In this document: piece by piece, positions 1-7,063 of the stretch
Position numbering within the stretch: position 1 is the first letter of the stretch
Layout: each line of letters opens with the position of its first letter
Made by a program: the position numbers and the translations under genes
Assembly (NCBI GenBank): GCA_002426195.1
Contig: DIOT01000001.1
Location: forward strand, 1 to 7,397
DNA length: 7,397 nt
Direction: 5' to 3'
Source of the DNA: Bacteroidales bacterium UBA5507
Lineage (GTDB): Bacteria; Bacteroidota; Bacteroidia; Bacteroidales; Lentimicrobiaceae
The notes under the pieces: generated by a model
What the model was told of the DNA's origin: nothing
Database searches by the model: none
Seen by the model: only the letters and a program-made list of their open reading frames with translations

Positions 1-11
1 TAACTAAGACT

Positions 12-305
12 TTATTTTTTTACCAGTGTACAAGTCCAGGTCCCTGTAAAGGTTTCGCCGTACGCATGAAATTTTATAACGCCTGTTCCACTGATAGTTG
101 TTCCATTTTTTACGCCCGAACCGGTCATCTCTTCAGTAATAGTTGTACCTTCAATATTTTCAGTAATAGTAGCTTTCTCATAAACGTAGCTATTTCCCGA
201 AACACTTGCAAACATTTCACCACCGTAGCTATCAGCAATTTTATGGAATTTGCTTATCTGAAATGCATATTCTTCTATATGTAAATGTCCTCCAGTAAAA
301 ACCAA
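12..305 (-). pseudogene. Hypothetical protein, probable C-terminal remnant
   Basis: I do not recognise this protein. The frame can only begin at a TTG codon (305-303). It stays open for nine more codons upstream, to a TAA at 332-330, and contains no ATG until residue 31. The composition looks protein-like: the second half is rich in Gly, Thr and Ser with alternating beta-strand character (GTTITEEMTGSGVKNG, then GETFTGTWTCTLVKK before the stop), as in a small beta-sandwich or lipocalin-like C-terminus. It has no signal peptide or membrane segment. The proposed start falls in the loop of the 286-323 hairpin, only 53 bases after the stop of the large protease, which argues against normal initiation there. 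The most likely reading is the 3' part of a gene that lost its 5' end. A real gene with a non-ATG start, or a chance open frame, remains possible. Confidence 0.35.
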
Positions 306-323
306 AGCTCTTACTGAAGGACA
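286..323 (-). terminator. Candidate terminator hairpin after the protease operon
   Basis: A 13-bp stem with a 12-base loop: TGTCCTTCAGTAA pairs with TTACTGGAGGACA on the minus strand. Twelve pairs are Watson-Crick. The remaining one is a G-U wobble in the minus-strand RNA but a C-A mismatch in the plus-strand RNA, so the stem is best formed by the minus transcript. It starts 35 bases after the stop codon of the protease gene, which suits transcription termination or 3'-end protection. Only a short run of three T follows, so an intrinsic terminator is not proven. Confidence 0.45.
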
Positions 324-358
324 ATAGATTTATTATACTTTAATGCACTTGTATATTG

Positions 359-3300
359 CTAATTTTGAATTATGATTTTACCAGATTTTGTGTAACTTCC
401 AGAATTTAATGTAAAGAAATAAACGCCAGAAGGAAACATACGGGTGTCTACTAGCTTTCTTCCCTGCTGTCTGGACACATTCAAAGTTTTTACAACAACT
501 CCATTAATATTAGTAATCGTAATTATCCCAGATTTCTCATTTTCCGGTAATATATAATCAAATTCCACCCAGAGACTTGCAGGATTAGGCATTGCTTCTA
601 TTTCTAAACCATAAATCATTCCAAGAGTCTCAGAATTAATTAATGAGCCCTGCTTGTAACTTACAGTGCTAGCAATGTCCGGACAGTCAGGAAAATACTC
701 ATTATAAACTGCTTCCAATATACCTTTTGCACATGAGCCAGCTATTGCATTGCTTTTAGCTGCGATTGCATCGACTAAGGCTTTTTCAGCATTGTCTAAT
801 TGATAAGTATTCCTCCCCTGTTTATACAATGTATGGTATAAAGTCAGCAAATCTATGTAATAATTATGTTCAACCCATTCTTCTGAACTATAATCGTAAA
901 GCTGAGGCAACATATTGGCCAATGAAAATGCAGCAGAAAAGTTACCAGCACTAACAAATGACGCAATAATCTGTTGGTCGTATTCAATTCCACCTAGGTT
1001 ATCCAGCCAGCTTCTTAAAAGTGTATCATTCATTATTGTATCATTCAAGATACTTCTGACAATATCGAGTGCAGCACGTGTATAATTGTGTTTGTATTCT
1101 GACATTTGTTTCTGCATTGCAGTCTTATATGTAGACCCTTTCGCAATGTGTTCCAGCAGTTCAATCATATAATCTGGCAGTGGCTCTTCCTTATTTTCAA
1201 GATAGTTTATTAATGTGTCTTTTTTGAGTTCATCGGGATTGGCTGATAAAATATCAAACAAAGCAGTTTCGGAAAATACATCGGTTTTATCAGCTGCTTC
1301 TATTAGAACTTCTAGCGATAGATGTGGTGAATCGCCGAGCAATCGTGAACGCAAATCCCAAATATCTTCAGGCTGAGCAGTCTCAATACTTAATTTTTCA
1401 GCTTCTGTATCGCCACCGTCAATATAACTATCATATAAGGATTTAATACTATTGTAATCGGAAATGTTATTGTAATAGTCTTGCTCTGCATCCATTACCT
1501 GAGCGGTTGTTAAAACTAATCTTATATCATTCCCGTAATGTGAAGGACAGCCGTTTTCATCATCTAAAGGAGTAATAGCAATATTATAAGTTTTATCAGG
1601 ATATGCAGGATTTTCATAACTAGCGTTTTGATCACAAAAATATTGAACCAAATGCTCACCCCCGTTATAAAAGTGCCATGTTGAATTGATTTGAGTAAAA
1701 GTGTTTCCAGCCGGACTACTACTATTACCTTGGAATGATTGAATACCAGAAGGTCTACTTTTGTTTATATAAAAATCAGCATAGTTGTTAGTGTTTTGAT
1801 TGCATGAATAAGAAAGTCCTTGAAAACGATCATCGCCAACCCAATTTTTCCCATCGGCAAAGTTGGCATAGCTCAGACCATCGAATATATTTCTATAGAC
1901 TTCATTTACTTCTCTAGAACTGTTTATCACAATACCAAAATAATTACCTGGCGGTCCACTGACATACTTGCTGAAACTGTTTCCCTCAAAAGCGAACCCG
2001 GTTACATCATCAGAGTAAATTCCTGCTCCGCAATACCACAAATAGCCAATCTGGAAATCCGAAAACAATATACTTGCATTGTTCATTTCACGTATTTTAA
2101 CGCCATAAGCGTTATCAATAAAATCAGCCCTGCTTATATTAAATGTGACAGGGCTACTACCATCATTTACTGAGTTTATTGCACTAAAGAAGCCAGTAAA
2201 TGTACTTCGATGGTAATCATCTTCAGGGCAAGGATATTGTTGTGAGTTGCATATAGCTTTTACACCGAATTTTGCTCCATATCCCGCAATGGCACTATTA
2301 AATATTGATACACTATCTACATTTTCTGCAAGGCTAAATTCGCATGCTTCGAAATCAATGCCATTAACATGGGCTAAATCAACATGTTTGCAAAACCTCT
2401 CATCACCCAGATAATCTTTTGTTATTTCGAAGATACAGTTTTTGAAGTTTGACGAGTAGTCCCATTCAATTGCAGGAAAATAGGGATTGAAATTCCGATA
2501 GTAAAGTGCATGTACTGATTTAGTGTTATTTCGGAAAACCACTTTTGTCTCTTCTGTATTTCCGCCATTAGCATAAACAATACCTCCGGTTGAGGACCAA
2601 TCACCCGGCTTCCATAATTCAACAGCACAAATTGAATTTTCGATAACAGATCCGTTTTTTAATTCAAGGAATCCCTGGTAGTAATTGCCATCATTGGGAT
2701 ACTGGCTATTGTTTTTGTTTCCCCAAACCTGAATGCCCTGCCATTGTTTTGAGCATGCACTGGTAAGCTTAGCTCCATCAAGAATTAGCTTGGCTCCAGG
2801 TTTAACAATGATTTTACTATTTTCGTCAATAAAGCTTAATGTTGATGTTCGAATAGTTAGCGTTGATTGAGATTCAATTGTTAAACTACCATTCACGATA
2901 TAATTCTTAGATGTCCAAGTTATATTTGTATTAATTGAGCCATTGCTCAACGTATTATTTATTATAGAAGCAGGGTCGGCATATCCATTAGGAATAATTA
3001 CACCTGATTCCAGTACCAGGTTTTGTAATCTATTTTCAAAAGCCAGAACAGCATTTGGTGATATACATAAAGTAGCTCCACTTCTGACAATTAGTTTCCC
3101 TTCACCTTTGATTTCTAAAACGCTACAATCATCAAGATATAATGAAGTGCCATTTTTTATTTCTAAAACTCCATCGTTGCCAATAATGCAATATGAAGAG
3201 CTATTAAGATGAAATGTAGAAGCATTTTCAAGCTGAACCTTAGCTTCTGGTTCCAGATTTATTTTAACATTCGGCTTTACCACAAAAGTTGTAGGGTTGG

Positions 3301-4675
3301 CAAATACATTTTTACCATTGAAAACAATAGGATCATTCATTCTAGTTGCTGTAAGGCTTTGGTCAAGTGTCATAGTTCTCCCAGCTTTTATATTTAGTGA
3401 GAAGCCACTTTCAGTATCAACTGGATTTAATACAATCTCATCTGCACACCAACGAACATCTCTGTCAATATTCACGTCATCAAAACGTATTCTTAATTGT
3501 ATGTTTTTACTAGCATCAATTCCAATAATTTCTGCTGATATCCCATTTAAATAAATTTTCCTCAAGTTATCCTCTTCGTTTGCTGGTGATTGATAGCTCA
3601 CAAGATTCATCATTGAAGCTGAGGAAGGATTAGTAGCAATGCAAATTTTATTACTTCCATTTAAAGTAAAGATGTGATCGTTGTGTCCTAAAGCATACAG
3701 GTGTTTATGATATTCATTGTTACTCATTTCAACAAAATTTGACCTCATATCATCTCTTTTAATCACATTGTCGTTATCGATGTCAACCGTATAAAGATCC
3801 TGTTCACTTCCGCCGGTTAATGAGTTAGGCAGACCTTGAATAAAGGCCCATGTATCGCCCCATTGAACACAATCGTTAAATATGCTATTGCTTTCATGAT
3901 CCCTATCATAAAAACCATCCGCTGTTAATGGTCTTAAATAATCAGAATATCCACTAAAAACTTCTAAGGGATCATCTGATAAACGTGTATCCTTATCAAT
4001 TTGAAGATATGCCATTAAACCAGGGATGAAATCGTCAACGCACTCGCTGGGCTGATAATGCCATTGATCAAAAGGGCTGCTATTATTTTGTGTGCCTGTA
4101 TGGTTTTCAAGCCATAAATATTCAGGAAATTCATTGTTGGGATCTATAAATGGTAACTTAATTCGTATAACATCTCCACTGATAATAAAGTCGCGTAAAG
4201 TATATATACCTGCATCACTGGGATTTGCCGCATCTAAATCACCGTTAACTTCTTTTGAATTGTCTTCGTCTCTTGCAGAAAGAGTATAAGTGTTTCCAAC
4301 TGGTTTCCAGTCTAAACGTTGTCTGTCCCATGCATTAAAACAAAGCAGTGAACTCCCACTTAATCCAAGAGCGCTCCATCCTCCTGTTAATGGTATCCAA
4401 TAGTTTGCCGCACCCCATCCCCCACCAGCACAATGAAAATTATTCCCTCCAAATAATTGATGTGAAAATTCATGTCGGGCAATAGTTGTAGGTATCTTAT
4501 TGTATGAGCCAATATTCGTGTAAGAGTCAGATTTATAGCCCAATAATAACGTGCTTAAAGGTGAAGGGTAGGTATTACCAGTTCCGTTATATCCTGGCCT
4601 GTTTCTCCAAATAAACATAATATGGTCGTATTTATGAGGACTATCAATACTTGGTGTAACTTTTTTTTTTACCAA
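359..4675 (-). CDS. M6-like secreted metalloprotease, C-terminal 1,438-aa portion with T9SS sorting domain
   Basis: This is the larger part of a split gene whose beginning is at 4682-5251. Residues 1-130 carry the second half of the protease domain: HEFSH at 68-72, the zinc-binding and catalytic signature of M6-like and related metallopeptidases, with a further His at 81 (HExxH-x8-H). Residues about 410-1010 are dense in short beta strands with turns of the 'GAKLILDGAKL' type and a WQGIQVWGN motif at 645-653, typical of large Bacteroidota surface proteins and probably a right-handed beta-helix. Residues about 1055-1335 are mainly alpha-helical. Residues 1361-1438 (MPNPAS ... FPSGVYFFTL ... 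SGKIIIQN) form a type A T9SS sorting domain, removed or lipid-linked at the cell surface in this system. The annotated start is a TTG within a continuous frame and is not a credible initiation site; the gene really begins at 5251. Substrate unknown. Confidence 0.85.
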   Translation of the reverse strand: MVKKKVTPSIDSPHKYDHIMFIWRNRPGYNGTGNTYPSPLSTLLLGYKSDSYTNIGSYNKIPTTIARHEFSHQLFGGNNFHCAGGGWGAANYWIPLTGGWSALGLSGSSLLCFNAWDRQRLDWKPVGNTYTLSARDEDNSKEVNGDLDAANPSDAGIYTLRDFIISGDVIRIKLPFIDPNNEFPEYLWLENHTGTQNNSSPFDQWHYQPSECVDDFIPGLMAYLQIDKDTRLSDDPLEVFSGYSDYLRPLTADGFYDRDHESNSIFNDCVQWGDTWAFIQGLPNSLTGGSEQDLYTVDIDNDNVIKRDDMRSNFVEMSNNEYHKHLYALGHNDHIFTLNGSNKICIATNPSSASMMNLVSYQSPANEEDNLRKIYLNGISAEIIGIDASKNIQLRIRFDDVNIDRDVRWCADEIVLNPVDTESGFSLNIKAGRTMTLDQSLTATRMNDPIVFNGKNVFANPTTFVVKPNVKINLEPEAKVQLENASTFHLNSSSYCIIGNDGVLEIKNGTSLYLDDCSVLEIKGEGKLIVRSGATLCISPNAVLAFENRLQNLVLESGVIIPNGYADPASIINNTLSNGSINTNITWTSKNYIVNGSLTIESQSTLTIRTSTLSFIDENSKIIVKPGAKLILDGAKLTSACSKQWQGIQVWGNKNNSQYPNDGNYYQGFLELKNGSVIENSICAVELWKPGDWSSTGGIVYANGGNTEETKVVFRNNTKSVHALYYRNFNPYFPAIEWDYSSNFKNCIFEITKDYLGDERFCKHVDLAHVNGIDFEACEFSLAENVDSVSIFNSAIAGYGAKFGVKAICNSQQYPCPEDDYHRSTFTGFFSAINSVNDGSSPVTFNISRADFIDNAYGVKIREMNNASILFSDFQIGYLWYCGAGIYSDDVTGFAFEGNSFSKYVSGPPGNYFGIVINSSREVNEVYRNIFDGLSYANFADGKNWVGDDRFQGLSYSCNQNTNNYADFYINKSRPSGIQSFQGNSSSPAGNTFTQINSTWHFYNGGEHLVQYFCDQNASYENPAYPDKTYNIAITPLDDENGCPSHYGNDIRLVLTTAQVMDAEQDYYNNISDYNSIKSLYDSYIDGGDTEAEKLSIETAQPEDIWDLRSRLLGDSPHLSLEVLIEAADKTDVFSETALFDILSANPDELKKDTLINYLENKEEPLPDYMIELLEHIAKGSTYKTAMQKQMSEYKHNYTRAALDIVRSILNDTIMNDTLLRSWLDNLGGIEYDQQIIASFVSAGNFSAAFSLANMLPQLYDYSSEEWVEHNYYIDLLTLYHTLYKQGRNTYQLDNAEKALVDAIAAKSNAIAGSCAKGILEAVYNEYFPDCPDIASTVSYKQGSLINSETLGMIYGLEIEAMPNPASLWVEFDYILPENEKSGIITITNINGVVVKTLNVSRQQGRKLVDTRMFPSGVYFFTLNSGSYTKSGKIIIQN

Positions 4676-4684
4676 CCTGAGTTA
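4661..4684 (-). other. In-frame TAA and A10 run that interrupt the protease gene
   Basis: On the minus strand the end of the N-terminal part reads ACT TAA CTC AGG TTG GTA and then ten A. The two protease parts are in the same frame, separated only by TAA and two codons. If one T is added before TAA and one A removed from the run, the junction reads NWT-LTQVGKKK-VTPS, with no stop and the frame preserved. The sequence suggests this, but alignment or resequencing is needed to prove it. Slippage on the A run alone cannot rescue translation, because the TAA comes first. Confidence 0.7.
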
Positions 4685-5251
4685 AGTCCAATTGTCAAAA
4701 TAGGTTACATTATTTAAGCCATGACCGGTATAAAAATTCCCATTAGTAACCTGGCTTATTATGCTGCAAAGTGCCTCATTATATCCTTTTGTCTGACATT
4801 CACTATTTAAAACAGTAAATATTTCATTGCTGCCAGATGATTTTACTAAATAATCACCAAGAACATTATACGAGCCAAATGACGCCTCCTGAAAATAACG
4901 CGTAACTATTCCATTTGCCTGTCCTATTGGAATGTTAGGATCAAACAATTCATCCACCCATGTTGGTAATTCTCCCACTTTCCATTCTTCTTGATTGTTA
5001 GGATTCGGATCAGTTCCTGTGTCATATTCGATTTGTGCAAATACAATCAGTAGTCGAATGGTCCCAGTTACAGGTAAACGATAACCGTATTTACTTTCAT
5101 ATGTACCGCTTGGAATTTGTGGCATAAATGCCCTTTGATCCAGATCATACAGGCATTTGTCTTCACTGAACTGCGAAAATGATAAAATTGGAATTGCAAG
5201 GATCAAAACAAATACCAACATTTCTTTTACCATCATTGTTGATCTTTCCAT
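4682..5251 (-). CDS. M6-like secreted metalloprotease, N-terminal 189-aa portion
   Basis: This is the beginning of the split protease. A Sec signal peptide occupies residues 1 to about 27 (hydrophobic core MLVFVLILAIPILSFSQ), with cleavage probably near SFSQ. The mature part has the usual N-terminal M6 pattern: 'TGTIRLLIVFAQIEY', a segment announcing a small flap (ELFDPNIPIGQANG), then YFQEASFGSYNVLGDY, matching the conserved Y(F/Y)xExSxGxxxxxG strand of M6 proteases. It stops at a TAA (4684-4682) directly before the region that should lead to the HEFSH site, so alone it lacks the catalytic residues. The ATG at 5251 is the most upstream start. The ATGATG at codons 6-7, with GGAAAG nine bases before it, is an equally good start and gives a more compact signal peptide. 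The gene begins 17 bases after the 291-aa gene and is probably co-transcribed with it. Confidence 0.85.
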   Translation of the reverse strand: MERSTMMVKEMLVFVLILAIPILSFSQFSEDKCLYDLDQRAFMPQIPSGTYESKYGYRLPVTGTIRLLIVFAQIEYDTGTDPNPNNQEEWKVGELPTWVDELFDPNIPIGQANGIVTRYFQEASFGSYNVLGDYLVKSSGSNEIFTVLNSECQTKGYNEALCSIISQVTNGNFYTGHGLNNVTYFDNWT

Positions 5252-5268
5252 TTGTGCATGATTTTAAA

Positions 5269-6144
5269 TTAATACTTCACTAATTTGATTGATTGTGCAG
5301 AGATTCCGTTTGCAATCAAGTAAACAAAGTATAGACCTGGCTTACATGACTTACCTGCATGGTCAAGCCCGTCCCATTTTATTATATGATTTCCACTATT
5401 CAAATTTTGATTCACCAAATCTGTGATTTTCTTTCCCTGAAGGTTGTAAACAGATAAATCCACATGAGATTCGTTTTCAAGATAAAATTCAATGTTTGTA
5501 TTCTTTTCAAAAGGATTGGGGTAACCTTCTAATTTAGCTTTACATTTAAAATTTGGGTTACCGACATCTAATGTCGGGTCTTGCACCAGAAAAATACTCA
5601 TTGGGAAATGAACCCAGTATTGCCAAGCCCAAGGGTCAGTGTTTCCCTCGAATGGAGCTGTTACTGAATCCGAAAGAGTCATGTCATATTCATGGGTCCA
5701 TTCGTTATTATTGAAGAAAAAGAAATAATTATTATCAATACGTGCAAAATTCACCCATCCAACCGGGGCTGGAGGTAGCCAACTTGCACGTAGCAAGGAT
5801 GAATCCCATGTTATCGTTATTGGTAATTCATAGTTTATTGCTTCAATTCTGTGCTCAAAACTATAATCATAAGGATGAGCCACAGTTTTAATAGTATCAT
5901 ACCACATCAGCCCATGGTTTGATGTCCAGACACTAAATTTTGAATTATCAATATTCACAGATACTTCACCAAGAGCTGTATCAGCTCCTTCGAAAGTTGC
6001 TGTAGTATCCCATATAAACCAAATAGTATCTTTTGCACCCGTAGCATCTTTAAAAGCCACATGGAATTTCCACTGAGGCTGTGCGCTTAATTGAATCGAG
6101 CATATAAGAAATGAAATTACAGTTGCTATTATCATCTTTTTCAT
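5269..6144 (-). CDS. Secreted T9SS cargo protein of unknown function
   Basis: A complete 291-aa protein with an ATG start. Residues 1-22 are a Sec signal peptide (MKKMIIATVISFLICSIQLS, cleavage near SAQ); the Cys at 14 is not in a lipobox, so a lipoprotein is unlikely. Residues about 23-195 are rich in Trp, Phe and Tyr and predicted beta strands (WKFHVAF, DTIWFIWDTTA, WAWQYWVHF), suggesting an immunoglobulin-like or other beta-sandwich fold; I see no catalytic motif. Residues about 206-291 are a type A T9SS sorting domain of the FlgD-like kind (GYPNPFEKNTNIEFYL ... SVYNLQGKKI ... GLYFVYL ... SIKLVKY). It is the first gene of a two-gene unit; the protease starts 17 bases after its stop. A good promoter lies just upstream. 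It may work alongside the protease outside the cell, but that is inferred only from their co-transcription and shared export route. Confidence 0.9.
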   Translation of the reverse strand: MKKMIIATVISFLICSIQLSAQPQWKFHVAFKDATGAKDTIWFIWDTTATFEGADTALGEVSVNIDNSKFSVWTSNHGLMWYDTIKTVAHPYDYSFEHRIEAINYELPITITWDSSLLRASWLPPAPVGWVNFARIDNNYFFFFNNNEWTHEYDMTLSDSVTAPFEGNTDPWAWQYWVHFPMSIFLVQDPTLDVGNPNFKCKAKLEGYPNPFEKNTNIEFYLENESHVDLSVYNLQGKKITDLVNQNLNSGNHIIKWDGLDHAGKSCKPGLYFVYLIANGISAQSIKLVKY

Positions 6145-6160
6145 GATGCTATATATTTTT

Positions 6161-6191
6161 CAATTATAAAATAATGGCGAGCTAGGTCAAA
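6161..6191 (-). promoter_or_regulatory. Bacteroidota-type promoter of the two-gene unit
   Basis: On the minus strand TTTG (6191-6188) is followed after 19 bases by TATAATTG (6168-6161). The Bacteroidota consensus is a -33 TTTG and a -7 TAnnTTTG, so the second box differs at one position. Transcription would start near 6155, about ten bases before the ATG at 6144, giving a very short leader. I saw no strong Shine-Dalgarno sequence, which is usual in this phylum. The region is AT-rich, so chance matches are possible. Confidence 0.45.
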
Positions 6192-6198
6192 ATTTGAC
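6186..6198. promoter_or_regulatory. Palindrome overlapping the -33 box, possible operator
   Basis: A perfect inverted repeat GTCAAA-A-TTTGAC with one central base. It covers the proposed -33 TTTG of the two-gene unit, where a bound regulator would block or help RNA polymerase. No regulator gene lies in the window, so its role is inferred from position and symmetry only. Confidence 0.3.
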
Positions 6199-6413
6199 TG
6201 TTTCTCAATTTTCTAAAAATAGTTCTTAATATACTGACAATGCTTAAATCCTATAGCCTTCTATGCTCATATTTTCATCATTTCTGAATGTTAATCTCAG
6301 AACAATCAAATCTTTCACTTACTTGTAGTAATGGCAATTGTTACCCAATACAAATCCTTTCAAGCAAATAAATTAATCTTCATTATAGGTCAGACAGTTC
6401 ATTGTTATAATGT

Positions 6414-6515
6414 TTATGCAGCGTCAACTTTTACGAGAAACTTCACATCTTTCTTGTCTGCAAATATGGAATAGCCACCACCATGTCAACTAAAGGCAAA
6501 CGATTCAACTTCCAG
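6414..6515 (-). pseudogene. Stop-interrupted reading frame, unidentified
   Basis: One frame reads LEVESFAFS, then a TGA (6488-6486), then HGGGYSIFADKKDVKFLVKV and DAA before a TAA at 6416-6414. Both parts look like ordinary protein, and a single base change (TGA to TGG) would join them as FSWHGGGYSIF. There is no start codon in this frame. It lies partly in register with, but one base off, the end of the 46-aa small ORF at 6505-6645, so the two could be pieces of one small secreted protein. I do not recognise the family. The total length is too short to exclude chance. Confidence 0.2.
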
Positions 6516-6645
6516 CTAAACTCTTAAGCATGACTGATGAGTCTACTACCTGCTTACTCAATTTGCTTATAATCATGCTCACAACATCTGTTAGGGCAAC
6601 GCTTTCATTTAAAAGACTCAAAAACAAAACCACTGTCAAAAACAT
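6505..6645 (-). CDS. 46-aa small ORF with a signal-peptide-like N-terminus
   Basis: An ATG at 6645-6643 opens a 46-codon frame ending in TGA at 6507-6505. The first 17 residues (MFLTVVLFLSLLNESVA) are hydrophobic and end in a plausible SVA cleavage site; there is no positively charged start, which weakens the case. The remainder, LTDVVSMIISKLSKQVVDSS then VMLKSLAGS, would be an amphipathic helix. A weak promoter-like pair (TTG at 6720-6718 and TATCTTTA at 6697-6690, spacer 20) lies upstream. It could be a small secreted or membrane-active peptide, or the 5' part of a decayed gene continuing into 6414-6515. Unrecognised and uncertain. Confidence 0.2.
   Translation of the reverse strand: MFLTVVLFLSLLNESVALTDVVSMIISKLSKQVVDSSVMLKSLAGS
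6527..6579. repeat. Inverted repeat AGCATGA/TCATGCT with 39-base spacer
   Basis: AGCATGA at 6527-6533 is the exact reverse complement of TCATGCT at 6573-6579. Outside it, CTAAAC (6516-6521) and GTTAGGGC (6590-6597) are partly complementary, a nested layout reminiscent of integron attC sites. However, neither outer box fits the attC consensus, and no integrase is in the window. The repeat overlaps the 46-aa ORF. Significance is doubtful. Confidence 0.3.
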
Positions 6646-6871
6646 TATTTTTCAATAAGAATTGGATTTGATATCCAGAAATGTTTGTGTAAAGATATTC
6701 TATGTTTTATTTAAAAGCAATTTTTTATTAAAATACCAAGCATTTAGTTTTTTAAATAAGCTAAAGTTAATTTCTCGAAACTTTCCTAAGTAATTATTCA
6801 TTCATTTTGTGGAAAATATATAGATTAAAATACTTGTATATAAAACAATTGTGCTGATGTGCTCAAAGATC

Positions 6872-7063
6872 TCATTGACCTGTGGGTCTTACCAAATATT
6901 TAGTCGATTGATTGCGACTTTTCATTGCATCTAAATTTCTGACCTCCCGGAATATGATACCCTCAGATTGTATTACAAATTCATTGATTTTCGTAATTTC
7001 GGGCATAAGGAAATGGTGATATCCTCTATCAAAATCCGGTAGAATAGCAAAACTTAGAATCCA
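6872..7063 (-). other. Unidentified 63-codon open frame without a usable start
   Basis: Between a TGA at 7066-7064 and a TGA at 6874-6872 the minus strand is open for 63 codons, including FAILPDFDRGYHHFLMPEIT and EGIIFREVRNLDAMKSRN. The only ATG codons lie inside it. It starts right where the recognisable part of the VOC remnant ends, in a different frame. I could not match it to the expected C-terminus of VOC proteins. It may be debris of another gene or chance in AT-rich DNA. Confidence 0.15.

Noticed and set aside
66..284. 72-codon plus-strand frame opposite the 97-codon minus-strand frame.
   Set aside because: Cys/Ser/Phe-rich translation typical of the antisense of a Gly/Thr-rich protein; no support as a gene.
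1820..2173. 117-codon plus-strand open frame, and other plus-strand frames between 766 and 4289.
   Set aside because: All lie opposite the large protease gene, whose minus-strand frame has clear domain structure; their translations show no domain or secretion features.
2422..2628. 68-codon minus-strand frame within the protease gene.
   Set aside because: It overlaps the beta-rich domain in another frame and has no recognisable features; a shadow frame.
4661..4670. Programmed slippage on the A10 run as a way to express the full protease.
   Set aside because: The TAA lies upstream of the run in the direction of translation, so slippage there cannot bypass it.
6534..6560. CTGATGAG resembling the hammerhead ribozyme core, followed by a GAGT/ACTC pairing.
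   Set aside because: The required GAAA after stem II is absent (the sequence reads AATT) and no proper stem I/III with a cleavage triplet can be drawn.
6763..6784. AAAGTT ... AACTTT inverted repeat in the gene-free region.
   Set aside because: Six-base arms in AT-rich DNA with no adjacent gene or T-run; expected by chance.
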